Assembly (NCBI GenBank): GCA_029781865.1
Contig: JAKOVW010000081.1
Coordinates: 286,972-350,971 of the forward strand
Source of the DNA: Bacteroidota bacterium
GTDB taxonomy: Bacteria; Bacteroidota; Bacteroidia; Chitinophagales; Saprospiraceae
Direction of reading: 5' to 3'
DNA: 64,000 nt
Positions 1 through 8,296 of this stretch are shown here, piece after piece. The notes beneath the pieces are model-generated. The model was given only the letters and a program-made list of their open reading frames with translations, searched no databases and was not told the DNA's origin. Made by a program: the position numbers and the translations under genes. The stretch's first letter is position 1, and every line of letters starts with the position of its first letter.

Positions 1-41
1 ATTTTGCGACCTCTGCGAAACCTTTGCTTCTTTGCGGTTAA
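1..41. repeat. CTTTGCG-rich interspersed repeat, copy 1 (right half, cut by window edge)
   Basis: The stretch carries the right-half signature of a repeat family seen four times in the window: TTGCGACC, TGCGAAACC, TTTGCTTC and TTTGCGG in a row. It stops about 25 bases past the stop codon of the GxxExxY gene and is in the same orientation as the copies at 537-607 and 681-752, so the gene sits between direct repeats. The left half, if present, lies outside the window. Confidence 0.75.
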
Positions 42-65
42 TAAAAATTTCATCGTTAATGAGAA

Positions 66-443
66 TTACAATTTATTCACAATTCTCCTAATTCCATTTT
101 TAATCAAATCAACATTGAAGTTGACCAATAATCCCAGTTTGCAACCGGATAATTTTAAATAGGTCAATACCTGAGCCATGTGAATACTATTTAAAGCATC
201 AACTGCTTTTAACTCTATAATGACTTTGTCATCAACCAGAAAATCCATACGATAACCAATTTCAAGATGAACCTCTTCGTAAATTAATGGTTGAGCCTTC
301 TGTTTATAAATTCTCAACCCCGTCTTTTTTAACTCGTAGAAAAGACATTCTTCGTAAGTGCTTTCAAGTAAACCGGGTCCAAGGTTTTTGTGTACTTTAA
401 AAATACAGTTTACAGCCAATGTGGCAATTTCATTTTCAGACAT
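66..443 (-). CDS. GxxExxY family protein (PD-(D/E)XK nuclease-like)
   Basis: This 125-residue protein belongs to the GxxExxY family, named for the motif visible here as G24-L-L-E27-S-T-Y30. A later D67 followed by E77-L-K79 fits the D...(D/E)xK core of the PD-(D/E)XK nuclease superfamily. The biochemical role of the family is not established to my knowledge, so nuclease activity is inference from the fold signature. The length is normal for the family and the ATG start leaves no room for a signal peptide, so it is cytoplasmic. It stands alone. CTTTGCG-rich repeat copies lie directly downstream (1-41) and upstream (537-752). Confidence 0.85.
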   Translation of the reverse strand: MSENEIATLAVNCIFKVHKNLGPGLLESTYEECLFYELKKTGLRIYKQKAQPLIYEEVHLEIGYRMDFLVDDKVIIELKAVDALNSIHMAQVLTYLKLSGCKLGLLVNFNVDLIKNGIRRIVNKL

Positions 444-536
444 AATAGGGTGTTTATAGATTTAAAAAATTACTTCCACCCCAAAAATAAACTGGAATTC
501 CTTGAGATCAAGTTTCTACAATAAAAATTTTTAATA

Positions 537-607
537 CCGCAAAGTTCGCTAAGAGAGAATGGATTGAGCTTTGTGTCCTCTTCGAAACCTTTGCTTGTCT
601 GCGTTTA
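537..607. repeat. CTTTGCG-rich interspersed repeat, copy 2
   Basis: The left arm CCGCAAAGTTCGCTAAG is followed by AGAGAATGGATTGAGCTTTG and then the degenerate right arm TTCGAAACCTTTGCTTGTCTGCG. The ends CGCAAAG and CTGCG/TTTGCG-like sequences are roughly inverted. It shares about 35 nearly identical bases with copy 3 (681-752). Confidence 0.8.
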
Positions 608-640
608 AAAATAAGTTTCCAATCCCAAATATGATTTTTT

Positions 641-660
641 TAACCGCAAAGGCGCTAAGG
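641..660. repeat. Isolated left arm of the CTTTGCG repeat
   Basis: The sequence TAACCGCAAAGGCGCTAAGG is a left-arm variant (CGCAAAG, CGCTAAG) without its own right arm. It immediately precedes the complete copy at 681-752, which suggests nested or partial duplication. Confidence 0.6.
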
Positions 661-680
661 GAATAATGAATGAAATCTGT

Positions 681-752
681 ACGCAAAGTTCGCCAAGAGA
701 GAATGGATTGAGCTTTGCGACCTTTGCGAAACCTTTGCTTCTTTGCGTTAAA
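681..752. repeat. CTTTGCG-rich interspersed repeat, copy 3 (most complete)
   Basis: The left arm ACGCAAAG (681-688) is an exact inverse complement of CTTTGCGT (741-748), giving an element about 68 bases long with terminal inverted repeats. The interior holds TTCGCCAAGAGAG, ATTGAGC, and a run of CTTTGCG-type heptamers. Copy 2 is the same element with several substitutions. Confidence 0.85.
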
Positions 753-802
753 AAAATGTTTCAGATAAGCAAAAATCAACATGTAATGAGGAATGAAAAT
801 GG

Positions 803-2722
803 TTATTTCACAACAAATTTCTTTACACCCTTTTTGCCATCCGATATGATTTGTATAAAATAAATTCCATGCTCAATTCCTGTAAGATTTAATTTCAAAT
901 CGGGTGATTGAATATTGCTCTTATGAATTAGCTGTTTTCCATTAGAATCGTATAGATTCAGAATAAGATTTTTAAAATCTTTTATAAAATGAATTTCAAG
1001 AAATTCGTGTGCCGGGTTCGGTTGAATTTCAAATGATTCTGATAGTTCAGTGTCTTTTGTAGAGGTTACCAATGAGTTTGCCTGTATCAACCAAAGATCA
1101 GGATCTAAAATAACGGAATCGACTTTGAACGAAAGATTAAGTGCAAATCCCTGTCCATTAAAGTTGTAATCCAGCCGGAGCAGAGTATCCTTATTTTGTC
1201 CTTTCAGTAGTATCGGTAGAGGCAATTCATAAAATGAAACGGACGGATGTGATTGCGTTTCGTTAATGTTTAAATTCAGCTGACTTCCATTTTGGACCCA
1301 ATGAATTTCATAAGAGGGAAAGCCCTGTCCCGTAAACCAATCATTAAAATACCAATCCAGTTTCCTTCCCGATGCAGATTCAAAATGTGAAATCAGATCA
1401 GACGTTCTTGCAAAACCATAAATCAATTTTGGATCATGCTGGTATTCATATAATGCTTTAAAGAAAATCGAATCTCCCAATACCCAACGCAATTGATGCA
1501 GCACCATAGCACCTTTATAATAGGTCAGCCTGCCATCAAAGATGCGGTTGACACTGGTTGTATCGTCACACCACACTGAACCGTCCGGTGCACTTGTAAC
1601 ATACTCTATGCTGACCGATTTATATTGTCTCCACCACTCCGGTAATACATGTTCGAAACTAAGGCCGGTCAGGTAAGTTGCAAAGCCTTCATTGAGCCAG
1701 ATGTCCTGCCAGGATCCGCAGGTAATTTTATCACCAAACCAATGATGAGCAAGCTCATGTGCCAATAAATCAAACGAAAAGCCGCCAACAAAAGTAAAGG
1801 TCTGATGTTCCATTCCTCCGCCCCAACCAAATTCGCAGTGACCATATTTTTCGTTTGCAAATGGGTAAACACCAAATAAACTATCATACAATTGCATCAC
1901 TGGAACGATTACAGGAGTTTGTGAAGCTGCAGAAGCAGAGTCTTCCGGATAGATATAATTCAAAACTTCGGTATTTGAATTTCCAAAGGGTACATTATGG
2001 CTATACTGAACGTAATTGGTTACCGCCATACAGATAAGATAAGTTGCAATTGGATACCTGTGCTTCCAGTGATAGGTTTTCAAATTTCCATTTCGGGTTT
2101 CAGAAATGAGTTTGCCATTGCTGGCAGCACGATAGCTTTCGGGCGTTGATATAATTACATCAATTGAGTCTGCTTTGTCCGATAGTCCATTTTTGCAAGG
2201 CCACCAGTCGCTTCCTCCGTATGGTTCTGATAGAGTCCACAATACCGGAACGCTTTGATGCATATCAGTCACAAATGAACCGAAACCCGTTTGAGGTGGT
2301 GCTCCGTGATAATAAATGGAAACAGAATCGAGTTGGTGAAATGGAATAAAATTCTGCAACGGAATACTCAAAATGTCTGCCGCATGATTAAAGGGCACTG
2401 CATTATGTTTGTAAATTACAGAATCAACAATCAAGGCATTGTTTAAGTCAAAACGGAGGTTAATGAAATCTGCAGTCAAAGGAGCAAAATAAGTAGTTAC
2501 TTTCCCGGTAATATAATATTGTGCAGGATCGACATGCCATTCACATCGATGATAGATGACATCATAATCATCGATGATCGTATTTGGTGACGCTTCCGGT
2601 TTTAAATGGTAAGCCTGTTTTTCAGCATTGCTGATCTGTTTAAACTGCTCAATGGAAGGTGCGGATTGAGAATAAACCAGTTGACCAGTAAAGTAAAATA
2701 GCAAAAGAGACAAATATTTCAT
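803..2722 (-). CDS. Secreted M1-family (aminopeptidase N-like) metallopeptidase with T9SS sorting domain
   Basis: The 639-residue protein starts with a signal peptide ending near SQS (residue 19). It has the M1 gluzincin zinc site H322-E-L-A-H326 with E345 exactly 18 residues on, and a substrate-binding GGGMEH in place of the canonical GxMEN. The N-terminal 250 residues fit the beta-sheet M1 domain. The last 80 residues, beginning around FEIQPNPAHEFLEIHF, form a T9SS type-A sorting domain, so the enzyme should be exported by Sec and then carried through the outer membrane. It probably trims peptides outside the cell. It is shorter than E. coli PepN (about 870), as expected without the helical C-terminal domain. 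It appears monocistronic and is divergent from the gene at 2838. Confidence 0.92.
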   Translation of the reverse strand: MKYLSLLLFYFTGQLVYSQSAPSIEQFKQISNAEKQAYHLKPEASPNTIIDDYDVIYHRCEWHVDPAQYYITGKVTTYFAPLTADFINLRFDLNNALIVDSVIYKHNAVPFNHAADILSIPLQNFIPFHQLDSVSIYYHGAPPQTGFGSFVTDMHQSVPVLWTLSEPYGGSDWWPCKNGLSDKADSIDVIISTPESYRAASNGKLISETRNGNLKTYHWKHRYPIATYLICMAVTNYVQYSHNVPFGNSNTEVLNYIYPEDSASAASQTPVIVPVMQLYDSLFGVYPFANEKYGHCEFGWGGGMEHQTFTFVGGFSFDLLAHELAHHWFGDKITCGSWQDIWLNEGFATYLTGLSFEHVLPEWWRQYKSVSIEYVTSAPDGSVWCDDTTSVNRIFDGRLTYYKGAMVLHQLRWVLGDSIFFKALYEYQHDPKLIYGFARTSDLISHFESASGRKLDWYFNDWFTGQGFPSYEIHWVQNGSQLNLNINETQSHPSVSFYELPLPILLKGQNKDTLLRLDYNFNGQGFALNLSFKVDSVILDPDLWLIQANSLVTSTKDTELSESFEIQPNPAHEFLEIHFIKDFKNLILNLYDSNGKQLIHKSNIQSPDLKLNLTGIEHGIYFIQIISDGKKGVKKFVVK

Positions 2723-2837
2723 TTTGTTGATTTAGTCATTTAACAGAATAAAGGAACGAAAAGTTGGAGATATTGTGATAGCCAAAGCCTCCTGAATTTA
2801 TAGATTTCATATCTTTATTCAGCTTATAGTAATTCTA

Positions 2838-3752
2838 ATGTCGGGCTATTACCTGTTGATATGTTATTTATTTATTGCGTCTGTTTCAATAAATGGGCAG
2901 GTATTTGACTTTGAAGGAAACAAATATGATACAGTTCAAATCGGAAATCAGGTTTGGCTTAAACAGAATATGCGAAGCACAAGGTATCCAGATGGTATGA
3001 AACTTGACCCTAATAATTATAAATGTCCGAATGGCAATTGTAATCTTGCCGACAGCTTCGGATTACTATATAATTACTGGGGATTAAGCCGCGGAGAAAC
3101 AGGTAAAACAATCAGAGGAATCTGTCCGCATGGGTACGCCATTCCGACGCCTCAAAACTGGCATGAACTGATGTTGTTTCTAAATGCCGATACAACCTGG
3201 CTTTGGAAAACAGCTTACAATTATGTCAGTTATAAAATAATAGATAAACGTTATGGTGGCACCGGAGAGACCGATTTATCAATTGTTCCTGCCGGACTTT
3301 ATATAAGGGATAATTTTTACAATTTTGGAACATCAGCTGAATTTAGATTAATTGATTCTACTCACATTAAAAGTTTATCTATCTATTTTGATGGAGGAAC
3401 TACCGGAACAGTTAATGTTTCTGATTTTGTACCCGAATTGAAGAAATCCTATGCTTTATACTTATCGTGCCGTTGTATCAAGGCTGAAATAGATACATCA
3501 AATAAAATACCAGAATTAAATTTTAAATGGCGAATCTATCCAAATCCTTGCTCTGATTATTTTTCCATTATTTCAGGAAAAATGCAGGATATCAAATCTG
3601 TCGAATTAATCAACATCTACGGACAAGAATTTGAATTAAAACAGGATATGGACGGAAAGTATAATCTAAATAGAATCCCACAGGGAATTTACTACTTGAA
3701 AATTTCGGATCAGGTTAGTACGGAATATATCGAATTACTAAAAATTCATTAA
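2838..3752 (+). CDS. FISUMP-domain secreted protein with T9SS sorting domain
   Basis: The 304-residue product has a signal peptide (residues 1-20, ending INGQ). A FISUMP-type domain follows, recognised by DFEGNKYDTVQIGNQVWLKQ near residue 24 and a GICPHGYAIPTPQNW element near residue 95, which matches the family pattern of a Trp-rich cell-surface module. The C-terminal 75 residues (WRIYPNPCSDYFSI ... GIYYLKI) are a T9SS type-A domain. The function of FISUMP domains is not known. In the promoter region TATCTTTA lies about 20 bases before the ATG, close to TAnnTTTG. It is convergent with the GNAT gene at 3762, with only nine bases between them. Confidence 0.85.
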   Translation: MSGYYLLICYLFIASVSINGQVFDFEGNKYDTVQIGNQVWLKQNMRSTRYPDGMKLDPNNYKCPNGNCNLADSFGLLYNYWGLSRGETGKTIRGICPHGYAIPTPQNWHELMLFLNADTTWLWKTAYNYVSYKIIDKRYGGTGETDLSIVPAGLYIRDNFYNFGTSAEFRLIDSTHIKSLSIYFDGGTTGTVNVSDFVPELKKSYALYLSCRCIKAEIDTSNKIPELNFKWRIYPNPCSDYFSIISGKMQDIKSVELINIYGQEFELKQDMDGKYNLNRIPQGIYYLKISDQVSTEYIELLKIH

Positions 3753-3761
3753 TTGAAATCG

Positions 3762-4397
3762 CTATTGATCAATAGTTAATTTTGCTTTCAAACGTTCGGT
3801 TAATTTCATTTTTACCTCTTCCCATTCTTCTTTTAAAATACTAAAATAAGCAGAACTTCGGTAACTTCCATCATCTTTCAGCATATGTTGGCGGATCACA
3901 CCTTCATAGATCCCACCTATTTTTTCAATGGCTTTTCTGGAGCGTATGTTGTCATGTTGTGTTTTTAACTGAACCCGGTTAGTGTGCAATACTTCAAAAC
4001 AATAATTAAGTAAAGCGAGTTTGCAATCAAAGTTTACAGCGGTCGCCCAATATTCAGGTAGATACCAGGTGCCGCCTATTTCAAGACGGTTATCCCGTTT
4101 TACAATATCCATTAAACGGGTCGATCCGATGATTTTAGTTGTACTTTTGTGATAAATGATGAAGGGATATTCTTCTCCGTTTTCTCTTCTGTTGAGTACT
4201 CCTTTGTACACTCTTAGGAAATTTTCTTTAACGGACCAATCACCCGGATAGAATTCCCAGATTCGTTTATCTGTTGCAGCCTGATGCAGATCATCGAAAT
4301 GAGACTCTTCCAATGGAATAAGATCAACGATCTCGCCGTGTAAAAAGGTAGGATGAGGTATCCAATTTTCGGAGGTGTGGGTTTTATTTATCAACAA
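3762..4397 (-). CDS. GNAT family N-acetyltransferase (RimJ/RimL type)
   Basis: This is a cytoplasmic acetyltransferase of about 211 residues. The order LIPLEESHFDDL, then IGSTRLMDI, then LEIGGTWYLPEYW, then ALLNYCFEVLHTNRVQLKTQHDN, then SRKAIEKIGGIYEG follows the RimJ/RimL GNAT fold, with the last segment being the conserved helix-turn after the acetyl-CoA site. The substrate cannot be told from sequence; ribosomal-protein or aminoglycoside-type amines are possibilities. No ATG is available: the frame opens with two consecutive TTG codons and a stop lies just upstream, so TTG is the likely start. Confidence 0.82.
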   Translation of the reverse strand: MLINKTHTSENWIPHPTFLHGEIVDLIPLEESHFDDLHQAATDKRIWEFYPGDWSVKENFLRVYKGVLNRRENGEEYPFIIYHKSTTKIIGSTRLMDIVKRDNRLEIGGTWYLPEYWATAVNFDCKLALLNYCFEVLHTNRVQLKTQHDNIRSRKAIEKIGGIYEGVIRQHMLKDDGSYRSSAYFSILKEEWEEVKMKLTERLKAKLTIDQ

Positions 4398-4604
4398 GAT
4401 GAAATTTCATTTAGGTATAAAAACAGGAACGGAGCACAAATTAAAATTCAAAGGTATGAAATTCCGAAATTCATTTCAGGTTGTATGTATCTATGACAAT
4501 TTGAATTTTATAGTAAACGGAATACAACGAAATTAATATGTTAAAATTACCAACGGACTTGCAATCCAGTAAATTGAATGGTAACTTGCTTGCAATAAAA
4601 CATT

Positions 4605-5468
4605 ATGATTCGATTCAACATAAAAAGCAAATGTATTTTAGTACTTGGGGTACTATTATTATTTATTGAAAGCATAAACGCTCAAAATTCATTTATTAAA
4701 ACAGATTCAATCAGCTGCACGGATTCTTTAAGCTTTAAAGGCCTGGGATACCCAACCTGGAGTGTACCCGAAATCATTATAAAACCAAAGTTTGGTTATG
4801 CCCGCATTCTTGAAGATCAGGGGTTTTATTCAATGAAATACTGGGCACCTCCATGTTTCAGAGGATTAGATACCATCGTGGTATTGTGCGCCAAAGCTAC
4901 TCAGTTGACTTGCGATACCGGAATTTACGTAATACACATCGGTTGTGACACAATAGCCAACCGGGTTGAATTCCATAAATTAAATTGTAAGGATTCATTG
5001 GAAACAATTGTAGGTGCATTTGGTCTTTCACAGATCATGGAGGGGCCATTTATTGGTTCTGCCAAAATTCGCAAAGCAGGTGATTGGGCGCTATTAGTAT
5101 ATACACCGGATAGTCTGTTTCAGGGAATGGATTATGTTAAATTGAATATGTTCAATGGCGCTGAAATCTGGCAATACATTTATCATGTGGATTGTAAAAT
5201 TGTTTCTGATTCCAAAGAAATGGAGCTTGAACGATCTGTGTTCTATCCTAATCCTGTTAGTGGAGACAAATTACTGATAGAGAATCAATGGCCAATCCTT
5301 AAAAAAGTATTTCTGATCAATTCATTGGGTATTCCCCTAACAATTAATTGCACTATAGAAGAGAATAAAATTAGTATTGACCTTCACCATTTTCCCAATG
5401 GATATTATTCTTTGATTCTTGAAGAAGATTCCAGGCGAATCATACACAAAATTTTAATTTTGCATTAA
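4605..5468 (+). CDS. Secreted protein of unknown function with T9SS sorting domain
   Basis: The 287-residue protein has a clear signal peptide (hydrophobic residues 10-24, cleavage near INAQ). The middle is a beta-rich region with repeated Cys residues (SCTDS, PPCFRG, VLCAK, LTCDTG, IGCDT, LNCKDS), which could form disulfides outside the cell. The tail from FYPNPVSGDKLLIEN to IIHKILILH is a T9SS type-A sorting domain. I do not recognise the central domain; the DTGIYVIHIGCDT stretch resembles Ig-like or cadherin-like repeats of Bacteroidota adhesins. It stands alone. Confidence 0.75.
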   Translation: MIRFNIKSKCILVLGVLLLFIESINAQNSFIKTDSISCTDSLSFKGLGYPTWSVPEIIIKPKFGYARILEDQGFYSMKYWAPPCFRGLDTIVVLCAKATQLTCDTGIYVIHIGCDTIANRVEFHKLNCKDSLETIVGAFGLSQIMEGPFIGSAKIRKAGDWALLVYTPDSLFQGMDYVKLNMFNGAEIWQYIYHVDCKIVSDSKEMELERSVFYPNPVSGDKLLIENQWPILKKVFLINSLGIPLTINCTIEENKISIDLHHFPNGYYSLILEEDSRRIIHKILILH

Positions 5469-5560
5469 AGTTTAAGCAATATTTCCCATTGACTGTGCAC
5501 CTGATTATGATAAATGACTCAGGGTTATGCTATAACTTTATTGGTTTAAATTAAGATTTA

Positions 5561-6343
5561 ATGAAAAATAAAATATACCAGTTGGATGCCTTTACAGATA
5601 AGCTTTTTGGAGGCAACCCTGCAGCCGTTTGTCCACTGGTTGAATGGTTACCCGATTCCATGCTGCAAAATATAGCAATGGAAAACAACCTGGCAGAAAC
5701 AGCTTTTTATGTAAAAGAAAATAGTGGTTACCGAATCCGCTGGTTTACACCGAATGTGGAAGTAGATTTATGTGGACATGCTACCCTTGCTGCAGCATAC
5801 GTTCTTTTTAACATAGAGCAATATGCGGAATCAGAAATTGCATTTAATTCCCGGAGTGGAATGCTTAAGGTTTTTCGTAGAGATGATTTGATATGTCTTG
5901 ATTTTCCTGCTGATCCGATTCAGGAAGTTGCACTCAATGATGAATTATTAAATTGCTTTGATATTCAACCGGAAAAGATTTATAAGGGATTAAGCGATTA
6001 TTTATTTATATTTTCTAAAGAATCGCAGATCAAAAACATAGGTGTAAATTTGTTTAATATCGAAAAACTAAAGGCCCGGGGTGTAATCATTACTTCCAGG
6101 GGAACTGAAGTGGATTTCGTTTCACGGTTCTTTGCGCCACAATGTGGAATTAATGAAGATCCGGTTACCGGTTCGGCTCATACCTCATTGACACCATACT
6201 GGAGGAGTGTTTTAAATAAAGACGAAATGACTGCTATGCAGCTTTCTCCCAGAAAAGGTTTTTTGATTTGCAGGTATCTTGGTGATCGAATTGAAATTAG
6301 TGGTAACGTAAAATTGTACATGAGTGGAGAAATATATATTTAG
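5561..6343 (+). CDS. PhzF family isomerase
   Basis: The 260-residue protein has the PhzF/DapF-like two-domain fold signatures: YQLDAFTDKLFGGNPAAV at the N-terminus, ETAFY with the presumed catalytic Glu near residue 45, RWFTPNVEVDLCGHATLAAAYVLF near residue 65, and the second-half repeat NEDPVTGSAHTSLTPYW near residue 200. PhzF in phenazine producers isomerises a dihydro-hydroxyanthranilate; the many homologues outside phenazine clusters have unknown substrates, and no phenazine genes are present here. The length is normal. The gene is followed 64 bases later by a GNAT gene on the same strand. Confidence 0.92.
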   Translation: MKNKIYQLDAFTDKLFGGNPAAVCPLVEWLPDSMLQNIAMENNLAETAFYVKENSGYRIRWFTPNVEVDLCGHATLAAAYVLFNIEQYAESEIAFNSRSGMLKVFRRDDLICLDFPADPIQEVALNDELLNCFDIQPEKIYKGLSDYLFIFSKESQIKNIGVNLFNIEKLKARGVIITSRGTEVDFVSRFFAPQCGINEDPVTGSAHTSLTPYWRSVLNKDEMTAMQLSPRKGFLICRYLGDRIEISGNVKLYMSGEIYI

Positions 6344-6407
6344 TTTAGATAAAATTACATTTGTGCTATCGTAGACATAAATTAAGTAAGAATCAAATTG
6401 GAATTGC

Positions 6408-6971
6408 ATGTTGACGCCTGAATTTCTTCCTTTTCCCGAATTAGAAACCAACCGGTTGTTATTGAGACGCATTGTCAGGGATGATATTCCTGCATTATTT
6501 AAAATGAGATCTGACAAAAAAGTGATGCAGTACATTGACAGGCCTTTGGCAGAATCTTTGGATGATGCCGCATTGCTTATTGCAAAAATAGATGACGCTT
6601 TGCTACTGAATGATGGAATCACATGGGGAATAAATCTGAAAGAAGACCCTGAATTAATTGGGACTATTGGATATTGGAGAATTGACAAACCCAATCACCG
6701 TGCAGAGATCGGGTATTTATTAAAAACCCAAATGCAGGGTAAAGGACTTATGCAGGAAGCTATTTCAACTGTAATTAAGTATGGATTCGAGCAGATTCGA
6801 CTTCACTCCATTGAAGCTAATGTGAATCCGTTGAATGATGCTTCGAAAAAAATTCTGGAAAAAAATGGATTTGTGCAGGAAGCTTATTTCAGGGAAAATT
6901 ATTACTACAACGGCAAGTTTTTAGATTCAAACATTTATTCGTTGCTTAACCGGGCGGAAAATCAAATCTAA
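6408..6971 (+). CDS. GNAT family N-acetyltransferase (RimJ/RimL type)
   Basis: The 187-residue product shows the RimJ/RimL pattern: FPELETNRLLLRRIVRDD near the N-terminus, then LIGTIGYWRIDKPNHRAEIGYLL, KGLMQEAISTVIKYGF (the acetyl-CoA helix) and ASKKILEKNGFVQEAYF. The target amine is unknown. It has a possible promoter of its own: TACATTTG at 6356-6363 matches TAnnTTTG and would start transcription about 35 bases before the ATG. A 160-codon open frame on the other strand across its start is a shadow. Confidence 0.88.
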   Translation: MLTPEFLPFPELETNRLLLRRIVRDDIPALFKMRSDKKVMQYIDRPLAESLDDAALLIAKIDDALLLNDGITWGINLKEDPELIGTIGYWRIDKPNHRAEIGYLLKTQMQGKGLMQEAISTVIKYGFEQIRLHSIEANVNPLNDASKKILEKNGFVQEAYFRENYYYNGKFLDSNIYSLLNRAENQI

Positions 6972-7058
6972 AATAAATGCTGTACGTTTTTTGGCTATTC
7001 TATCTATCTGTATAGTAAGTTTAAATATGAATAATAACTATTTACCGATAGATTGAGG

Positions 7059-8252
7059 TCAATCAACCAATAACACCAATCCTTTGAGATAGCTGCCTTC
7101 AACGTGAAACAAACTTACCGGGTGATCCGGTCCCTGAGTTAATTTATGCAATACCCGGATATTTCGACCGCTTTCGATTCCTGCAGAAACAATCGTATTG
7201 TAAAACAAGGCTTCATCTACAACCTGCGAACAAGAAAACGTAAAGAGCAATCCATTCTTTTTTATTTTTTTTAATGCCAGCAGATTGATTCGTTTGTAAG
7301 CCTGCACGGCCGAATGTTTTTTCGCAATACTTTTTGCAAAGGCCGGCGGATCAAGAACAATTAAATCGTAATAATCAGATTGCAGGTTTTTTAAATAGTC
7401 ATTTACATCTGCACAGATGCTTTGGTGGGTATCCTGATCAAAATGATTCAGTAAGAGATTTTGATGTAGCAGGTTAAGTGCTTTTTGAGATACATCTACC
7501 GAATGCACCTGTTTTGCACCATGGCCCAAAGCATAGATGCTAAAACCACCACTATAGCTGAATGCATTTAATATGGTTCTGCCGTTTGCATATTGTGACA
7601 GTAATTTTCTGTTTTCCCGCTGATCGAGGAAAAATCCGGTTTTTTGACCGGTCAGGCAATCAATTGCAAAATGAAGTGCATTTTCAGTACACGTCACATC
7701 GGGATATTCGCCAAAGAGTATGGTATTATGAATGGTTTGTGCATAAGCAGCAGGAAGACTTTCTTTACTTTTATCTACTATGCATTGTATCTTATTTAAA
7801 AAAAGAGATTGTATACTTTCGGTGATGACTCCGATTTGTCTGTGCATTCCAATAGTATGACACTGAATGACAGCTACATTATTGAATATATCTATTATTA
7901 AGCCGGGTAATTGATCTCCTTCTCCATGAATCAACCGGTAACAATTGGTTTGCTGTGCTTCCAATTGCAATTGTTTTCTGGCAATCAGCGCATTGTTGAA
8001 TCTATCCCTCCAGAATTCATCCGTGTAATCGGCATTTCCAAATGAAAGCATTTTAATAGCAATACTTCCATCGTGATAATGACCGAAACCCAAACGCTCT
8101 TTTTTATAGTCTGTGACATAAACCAGTTCACCATCTTCATGTGGTCCGGAGTTATCTGACAAGGCTCCGGAGAAGACCCAGGGATGTTTTCTGTAAAGAT
8201 TAGTTTCTTTACCTTTTTTTAATTCGATTGAATTTTTTATCTTTAAATCCAT
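7059..8252 (-). CDS. Class I rRNA large subunit methyltransferase (RlmI-like)
   Basis: The 397-residue protein matches the RlmI/YccW group of 23S rRNA cytosine-C5 methyltransferases. An N-terminal PUA-like RNA-binding domain (residues 1-75, with KHPWVFSGAL) precedes a small linker domain. The Rossmann fold follows, with SAM-binding motif NAFSYSGGFSIYALGHGA near residue 232 and motif IV LDPPAFAKS near residue 301. The expected reaction is SAM-dependent cytosine methylation of 23S rRNA in the cytoplasm, but the exact base cannot be read from sequence. ATG start; divergent from the cytochrome gene at 8297. Confidence 0.9.
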   Translation of the reverse strand: MDLKIKNSIELKKGKETNLYRKHPWVFSGALSDNSGPHEDGELVYVTDYKKERLGFGHYHDGSIAIKMLSFGNADYTDEFWRDRFNNALIARKQLQLEAQQTNCYRLIHGEGDQLPGLIIDIFNNVAVIQCHTIGMHRQIGVITESIQSLFLNKIQCIVDKSKESLPAAYAQTIHNTILFGEYPDVTCTENALHFAIDCLTGQKTGFFLDQRENRKLLSQYANGRTILNAFSYSGGFSIYALGHGAKQVHSVDVSQKALNLLHQNLLLNHFDQDTHQSICADVNDYLKNLQSDYYDLIVLDPPAFAKSIAKKHSAVQAYKRINLLALKKIKKNGLLFTFSCSQVVDEALFYNTIVSAGIESGRNIRVLHKLTQGPDHPVSLFHVEGSYLKGLVLLVD

Positions 8253-8296
8253 AAAGTCGCAATTTCCGTAATTCCAATGTAGTAAAACCAGAAAAT

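Noticed and set aside
537..752. Possible CRISPR array in the repeated region.
   Set aside because: Copies are few, unevenly spaced and differ in sequence; there are no spacers of uniform length and no cas genes.
549..863. Open frames of 65-77 codons on both strands over the repeats.
   Set aside because: They fall wholly in the CTTTGCG repeat copies, and their product has repeated low-complexity runs.
6212..6694. 160-codon antisense frame across the PhzF and GNAT genes.
   Set aside because: It spans the ends of two well-supported genes on the other strand and looks like a shadow.
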